Below, in pieces: positions 7,784 through 10,778 of a DNA stretch of 10,778 bases (its first letter is position 1; every line of letters starts with the position of its first letter). The notes under the pieces are model-generated. The model searched no databases. It had not been told where the DNA came from and saw only the letters and a list, made by a program, of their open reading frames with translations. The DNA is from DATEHQ01 sp035279525 (GTDB taxonomy: Bacteria; Chloroflexota; Dormibacteria; Dormibacterales; Dormibacteraceae), in assembly GCA_035279525.1 (NCBI GenBank), contig DATEHQ010000072.1, positions 1 to 10,778 of the forward strand, written 5' to 3'. Position numbers and translations under genes: made by a program.

Positions 7784-8937
7784 TGACGTCGGGCAACGTG
7801 CGGCCAAGCTCTGTGCGATACCGCCTGATGGCGCGGCTGTGCGTCGGGGCGGCCGCCCTCCTGCTCGTCGCCTCGTGCCAGCAGAGCGGCTCCTCCAGCC
7901 CGCCGGCTCCGGCGGCCGACGCCTGCGCCAGGACGGCGGCGAGCACCGGCGACTGCGGCGGGATGGACAGGCTCGTGGCCATGGCCCGGTCGGAGGGAAC
8001 GCTCAACGTGATCGGCCTGCCGCGCGCCTGGGCCAACTACGGAGCGCTCCTGGACGGCTTCCAGGCGAAGTACGGGATCAAGATCACCTCGCTCAACCCG
8101 AACGGGGACAGCCTGGACGAGATCGCCGCCGTCACCAGCGCCGGCAAGACGGCGAACGCGCCGGACGTGCTCGACCTGCGGATCCAGGTCGCGGCTTCCA
8201 ACGCGACGATGTTCACCCCCTACAAGGTCTCGACCTGGAACGACATCCCGGACGGACAGAAGGACTCCAACGGACAGTGGTTCGAGGACTACGGCGGGTA
8301 TATGTCGGTCGGTTACGACTCGTCCAGGGTGCCGGCCATCGCTTCGATCGACGACTTCGCGGCCGCCAAGTTTCGGTACAAGGTCGGACTCGACGGTGAC
8401 CCCATCCAGGCCGACTCGGCCCTCGGCGCCGTGATGATGGCAAGCCTCGCCGAAGGAGGCACCCTGCCCGACATCAGCCGAGGCGTCGCCTACTTCCACC
8501 AGCTGAAGCTCAAGGGACACTGGTTCAACCTGCAGGCGACGTCGAAGACGATCCAGAACGGATCGACGCCTGTGGTCTTCGACTGGGACTACGTCGCTCT
8601 CGCCAACGGCAAGAACCTGCCGTCGTGGAAGGTCTACGTCCCGAACGCCGCCGTCGTCGGTGGGTTCTACGCGCAGGCGATCAACAAGAACGCGCCCCAC
8701 CCGGCCGCCGCGAGGCTCTGGGAGGAATACCTCTACTCCGACGCGGGACAGAACCTGTGGCTGCAAGGCCTGGTCCGGCCCGTGCGCCTCCCGGTGATGG
8801 AGACCGCGGGCACCGTCGACCAGTTCGCCGATTCGGCCCTCCCCGCCATCACGGGCGTCCCGGTCTTCATGACCCCTGACGCCATCGCGGCGGCGCGGAC
8901 ATACCTGTCCAGCCACTGGACGGCGGCCATTTCGTGA
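7783..8937 (+). CDS. ABC importer substrate-binding lipoprotein 2, paralogue of the first
   Basis: This 384-residue lipoprotein has lipobox LVASC with Cys32. A shorter start at Met16 (7828) would give a more compact signal peptide, but neither has a ribosome site. It aligns with the 3791-4921 product nearly end to end, roughly two thirds identical by eye, including CGGMD, LPRxWANYG, FQAKYGIKIT, VSTWNDIP, TPVVFDWDY, HPAAARLWEEYLYS, LARPVR/LVRPVR and the LSSHW...AIS ending. Two residues are missing after VP (near residue 186). The conserved cysteine pair is kept (48 and 58). It follows the ATPase by 41 bases and precedes the phosphoesterase by 24. It probably feeds the same permeases with a related or identical ligand. 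No inactivating changes are seen, so it looks like a functional duplicate. Confidence 0.91.
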   Translation: MTSGNVRPSSVRYRLMARLCVGAAALLLVASCQQSGSSSPPAPAADACARTAASTGDCGGMDRLVAMARSEGTLNVIGLPRAWANYGALLDGFQAKYGIKITSLNPNGDSLDEIAAVTSAGKTANAPDVLDLRIQVAASNATMFTPYKVSTWNDIPDGQKDSNGQWFEDYGGYMSVGYDSSRVPAIASIDDFAAAKFRYKVGLDGDPIQADSALGAVMMASLAEGGTLPDISRGVAYFHQLKLKGHWFNLQATSKTIQNGSTPVVFDWDYVALANGKNLPSWKVYVPNAAVVGGFYAQAINKNAPHPAAARLWEEYLYSDAGQNLWLQGLVRPVRLPVMETAGTVDQFADSALPAITGVPVFMTPDAIAAARTYLSSHWTAAIS

Positions 8938-8961
8938 CGCCGGCGTAGGGCCCGCGGGGTC

Positions 8962-10542
8962 TTGAGGGCTTCGCGACCTGTGCTCACGACGGAGCGCCGC
9001 CTGGGCGCTGGACCGCCCGCGCGCACCGGCTCTCGCGCGCCGTATCGACCCGTGGTGGCCGTCGCGGGCGAGCCGCACGTGGTCCGCCGAGACCTCGTGG
9101 GAGACGATGCGCCGGCTGAGCCTGCGCCCTCCGGCCCGGCCATCGCGTGCTTCGTCCACATCACCGACCTGCATGTCACGGACACCGAATCGCCCGCGCG
9201 GTTCGAGTTCGTCAATCGCGAGTGGGAGGACTCGCGATTCCGGGAGCTCCTCACCATGCAGCGGCCGCAGGAGACGCTAAACCCACGGGCGATCGCGGCC
9301 ATGGTGCGAGCCGTCAACGAGCTCGACGGAGGGCCGCTGACGGGTGAGGCGGTCGGGCTGGTCGCGCTGACGGGCGACGCCATCGACAACACGCAGCGGA
9401 ACGAGCTCGATGCCTTTCTTGCCCTCATGAACGGCGGCATCGTCCGGCCCGGTTCAGGCGCGCCCGACTACGAGGGTGTGCAGCGGTCGAGCTGGCCGGG
9501 CGAGATCTACTGGAAGCCGGACGGCGCGCCGCGGCCCGACGTGTTCACCGCCGAGCTCGGGTTCCCGACGATTCCGGGGCTGCTCGAGCTCGCGATGGAT
9601 CCGTTCGAGTCGAGCGGGCTGCGCGTGCCCTGGCTCGCCTGCTACGGCAACCACGAGCAGGTTTGCCAGGGCGTGGGAAGGGTCACGCCGGCGCTGGCGC
9701 GCGCGATGACCGGGAGCCGCAAGCCGGTCGCGCTGCCCGACGGCCTCGACCGCGACCGCGTCCTCGAGCTGTTCGTTGACAGTCCCGAGCTGTTCACGAG
9801 GGGAGCGGCGGTCGAAGTGACGCCGGATGCCGCACGACGGCCGATCTCGCGGCCCGAGTTCGCCGCCGTGCTGCATGAGTCAGGCGGTCACGGCATCACA
9901 CCGCGCAACCGCGATGAAGGCACGGCGTACTACGTGCACGACACCGACTCGGTTCGCTACATCACCCTCGACACGGTTTGTGACGCGGGTGGCGCCGACG
10001 GCTGCATCCAGCCGGAGCAGCTGCACTGGCTGGAGCGCAGGCTGGAAGAGGTGCACTCGACGTTTCGGTCGCGCGACGGCACGGGCGTGCGAACAGCCGG
10101 CGCCGACCGGTACGTGGTCCTCCTCTCGCACCACGGCCTCGACACGCTGTCGAATCCACGCGTGGACACCCACGCCGAGGAGCTCCGCGCGCTGCTGCTT
10201 CGCTTCCCGAACGTCGTCCTGTGGCTGAACGGCCACATCCACGCCAACCGGATCACGCCGCGAAGGGACGCGGCCGGCGGCCACGGCTTCTGGGAGGTCA
10301 CGACCGCCTCGATGGTGGACTGGCCGTGCCAGTCCCGCGTGGTCGAGCTCTTCGATGCGGGCCACGGCCGGCTCGGCATCGCCTGCACCATGCTCGACCA
10401 CGACGGCGCCGGCCTGGCCGGAGTCCACCGCGAGCTGGCCGCCAACGTCCCCCTCAACGGCTTCGACTCCTGGCGCCCGGGCGAAGCCGAGGACCGCAAC
10501 GCCGTCCTGCTCGTCCGGGCACCGTTTGATCTCAGGCCTTGA
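8962..10542 (+). CDS. Calcineurin-like metallophosphoesterase, TIGR03767/PPA1498-like
   Basis: This 526-residue protein carries the dinuclear-metal phosphoesterase motifs in order, split by long inserts: DLH in HITDLHVTD at 66-74, GDAIDN at 138-143, GNHE at 229-232, the HH of LLSHHGLDTLSN at 390-391, and GHIH at 424-427. The N-terminal stretch TTERRLGAG...GEPHVVRRDL and the long spacing resemble the PPA1498 family as I recall it; those proteins usually carry a Tat signal. Here I see no signal peptide or membrane segment, so it is probably cytoplasmic. The start is uncertain: TTG at 8962 is used here, and GTG at 8980, preceded by GAGGG, is a good alternative. Being last in the importer operon, it may hydrolyse an imported phosphoester or diester; the substrate is not shown by the sequence. 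Confidence 0.86.
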   Translation: MRASRPVLTTERRLGAGPPARTGSRAPYRPVVAVAGEPHVVRRDLVGDDAPAEPAPSGPAIACFVHITDLHVTDTESPARFEFVNREWEDSRFRELLTMQRPQETLNPRAIAAMVRAVNELDGGPLTGEAVGLVALTGDAIDNTQRNELDAFLALMNGGIVRPGSGAPDYEGVQRSSWPGEIYWKPDGAPRPDVFTAELGFPTIPGLLELAMDPFESSGLRVPWLACYGNHEQVCQGVGRVTPALARAMTGSRKPVALPDGLDRDRVLELFVDSPELFTRGAAVEVTPDAARRPISRPEFAAVLHESGGHGITPRNRDEGTAYYVHDTDSVRYITLDTVCDAGGADGCIQPEQLHWLERRLEEVHSTFRSRDGTGVRTAGADRYVVLLSHHGLDTLSNPRVDTHAEELRALLLRFPNVVLWLNGHIHANRITPRRDAAGGHGFWEVTTASMVDWPCQSRVVELFDAGHGRLGIACTMLDHDGAGLAGVHRELAANVPLNGFDSWRPGEAEDRNAVLLVRAPFDLRP

Positions 10543-10550
10543 TCTCCGTG

Positions 10551-10579
10551 TTGCGCAGGGCGCGACAGTGGCGCATAAT
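10551..10579 (+). promoter_or_regulatory. Predicted sigma70-type promoter before the MetF-like gene
   Basis: TTGCGC (10551-10556) and CATAAT (10574-10579, five of six consensus bases) are exactly 17 bases apart in the 54-base gap after the phosphoesterase. Transcription would begin near 10586, giving a very short leader before the GTG at 10597. So the MetF-like gene is likely to have its own start point even if some read-through occurs. Confidence 0.55.
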
Positions 10580-10585
10580 GCGACA
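10569..10585. promoter_or_regulatory. Palindromic candidate operator overlapping the -10
   Basis: TGGCGCATAATGCGACA is a 17-base palindrome with seven of eight pairs matching around a central A; its core CGCATAATGCG is perfect. It covers the whole -10 hexamer, the usual place for a repressor site. IclR-family operators are often palindromes of about this size, and an IclR gene is in the same cluster, but the binding protein is inferred. Confidence 0.5.
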
Positions 10586-10596
10586 GGGCTAGCTCG

Positions 10597-10778
10597 GTGC
10601 TGAGACCGGTCGAGAGCGCGGGAAGGGTGGCGCTGGCGCGGCTGCTTCGGACGCCGCGCTACGAGGTGCTGCCCACCAGGGACGCCGTGCAGCTGGTCGC
10701 GGCTTTCGTGCCGAAGGAGGTGACGGTCACCGTCACCGCGTCCCCGCGCCGGGGAATGCCATCGACCATCCTGGCGGC
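10597..10778 (+). CDS. Methylenetetrahydrofolate reductase-like protein (MetF family), N-terminal part only
   Basis: Sixty codons are visible before the window ends. RYEVLPT at residues 21-27 aligns with the FEFFPP strand of MetF, with Glu23 in the place of the catalytic glutamate (Glu28 in E. coli). TVTVTASPRRGMPST at about 47-61 matches the next strand, VSVTYGA...G. This barrel family interconverts methylene- and methyl-tetrahydrofolate. The GTG at 10597 is favoured because an in-frame TAA at 10576 limits how far upstream translation could start, and AGGG lies eight bases before it. Beside a pterin/corrinoid methyltransferase operon it could oxidise methyl-THF during methyl-group catabolism, or reduce methylene-THF for biosynthesis. 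The call rests on a short fragment; a noncanonical MetF relative is equally possible. Confidence 0.68.
   Translation, partial: MLRPVESAGRVALARLLRTPRYEVLPTRDAVQLVAAFVPKEVTVTVTASPRRGMPSTILA

Noticed and set aside
3791..8937. Firm assignment of the importer as a spermidine, iron or aminoethylphosphonate transporter
   Set aside because: These groups share fold and motifs; no diagnostic ligand residues can be judged from sequence alone.

Overview
The window is a dense, high-GC (about two thirds G+C by eye) bacterial segment. It uses many GTG/TTG starts, often without a clear Shine-Dalgarno sequence. The gene content suggests a soil or sediment actinobacterial or Chloroflexota-like lineage, but nothing here fixes the taxonomy. 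No stretch over 100 bases lacks a gene or a recognisable regulatory region. I saw no tRNA, rRNA, CRISPR array or mobile element.

Left part, minus strand (2763 down to 1): a three-gene operon for corrinoid-dependent methyl transfer. It encodes a B12-binding corrinoid protein (DxHxxG motif), a pterin-binding methyltetrahydrofolate:corrinoid methyltransferase, and the N-terminal 391 residues of a 2Fe-2S/ASKHA corrinoid reactivation ATPase (RACo/DUF4445 type) that runs off the left edge. A good sigma70-like promoter (TTGCCG-17-TAAACT on the minus strand) precedes it. The substrate-specific methyltransferase that would feed methyl groups to the corrinoid protein is not in the window.

Middle and right, plus strand (2856 to 10542): an IclR-family regulator sits divergently, 92 bp from the corrinoid operon. 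It is followed by a complete ABC importer of the spermidine/Fe3+/aminoethylphosphonate type: lipoprotein binding protein, two permeases, and an ATPase with a C-terminal TOBE-like region. A second, paralogous lipoprotein binding protein comes next, then a cytoplasmic-looking calcineurin-type metallophosphoesterase resembling the TIGR03767 (PPA1498) family. Permease and ATPase genes overlap their upstream neighbours by 1-10 bases, so they are probably cotranscribed.

Right edge (10543 to 10778): a good sigma70-like promoter whose -10 lies inside a near-perfect 17-bp palindrome, then the first 60 codons of a MetF-like methylenetetrahydrofolate reductase domain protein.

Working model (inference): the transporter imports a methylated, possibly phosphate-ester or cationic compound. 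The phosphoesterase may process it. An unseen methyltransferase moves its methyl groups to the corrinoid protein, the pterin methyltransferase passes them to tetrahydrofolate, and the MetF-like enzyme connects methyl-THF to the C1 pool, under IclR control. The individual families are known. The combination, the duplicated binding protein and the regulatory palindromes are the parts worth checking.
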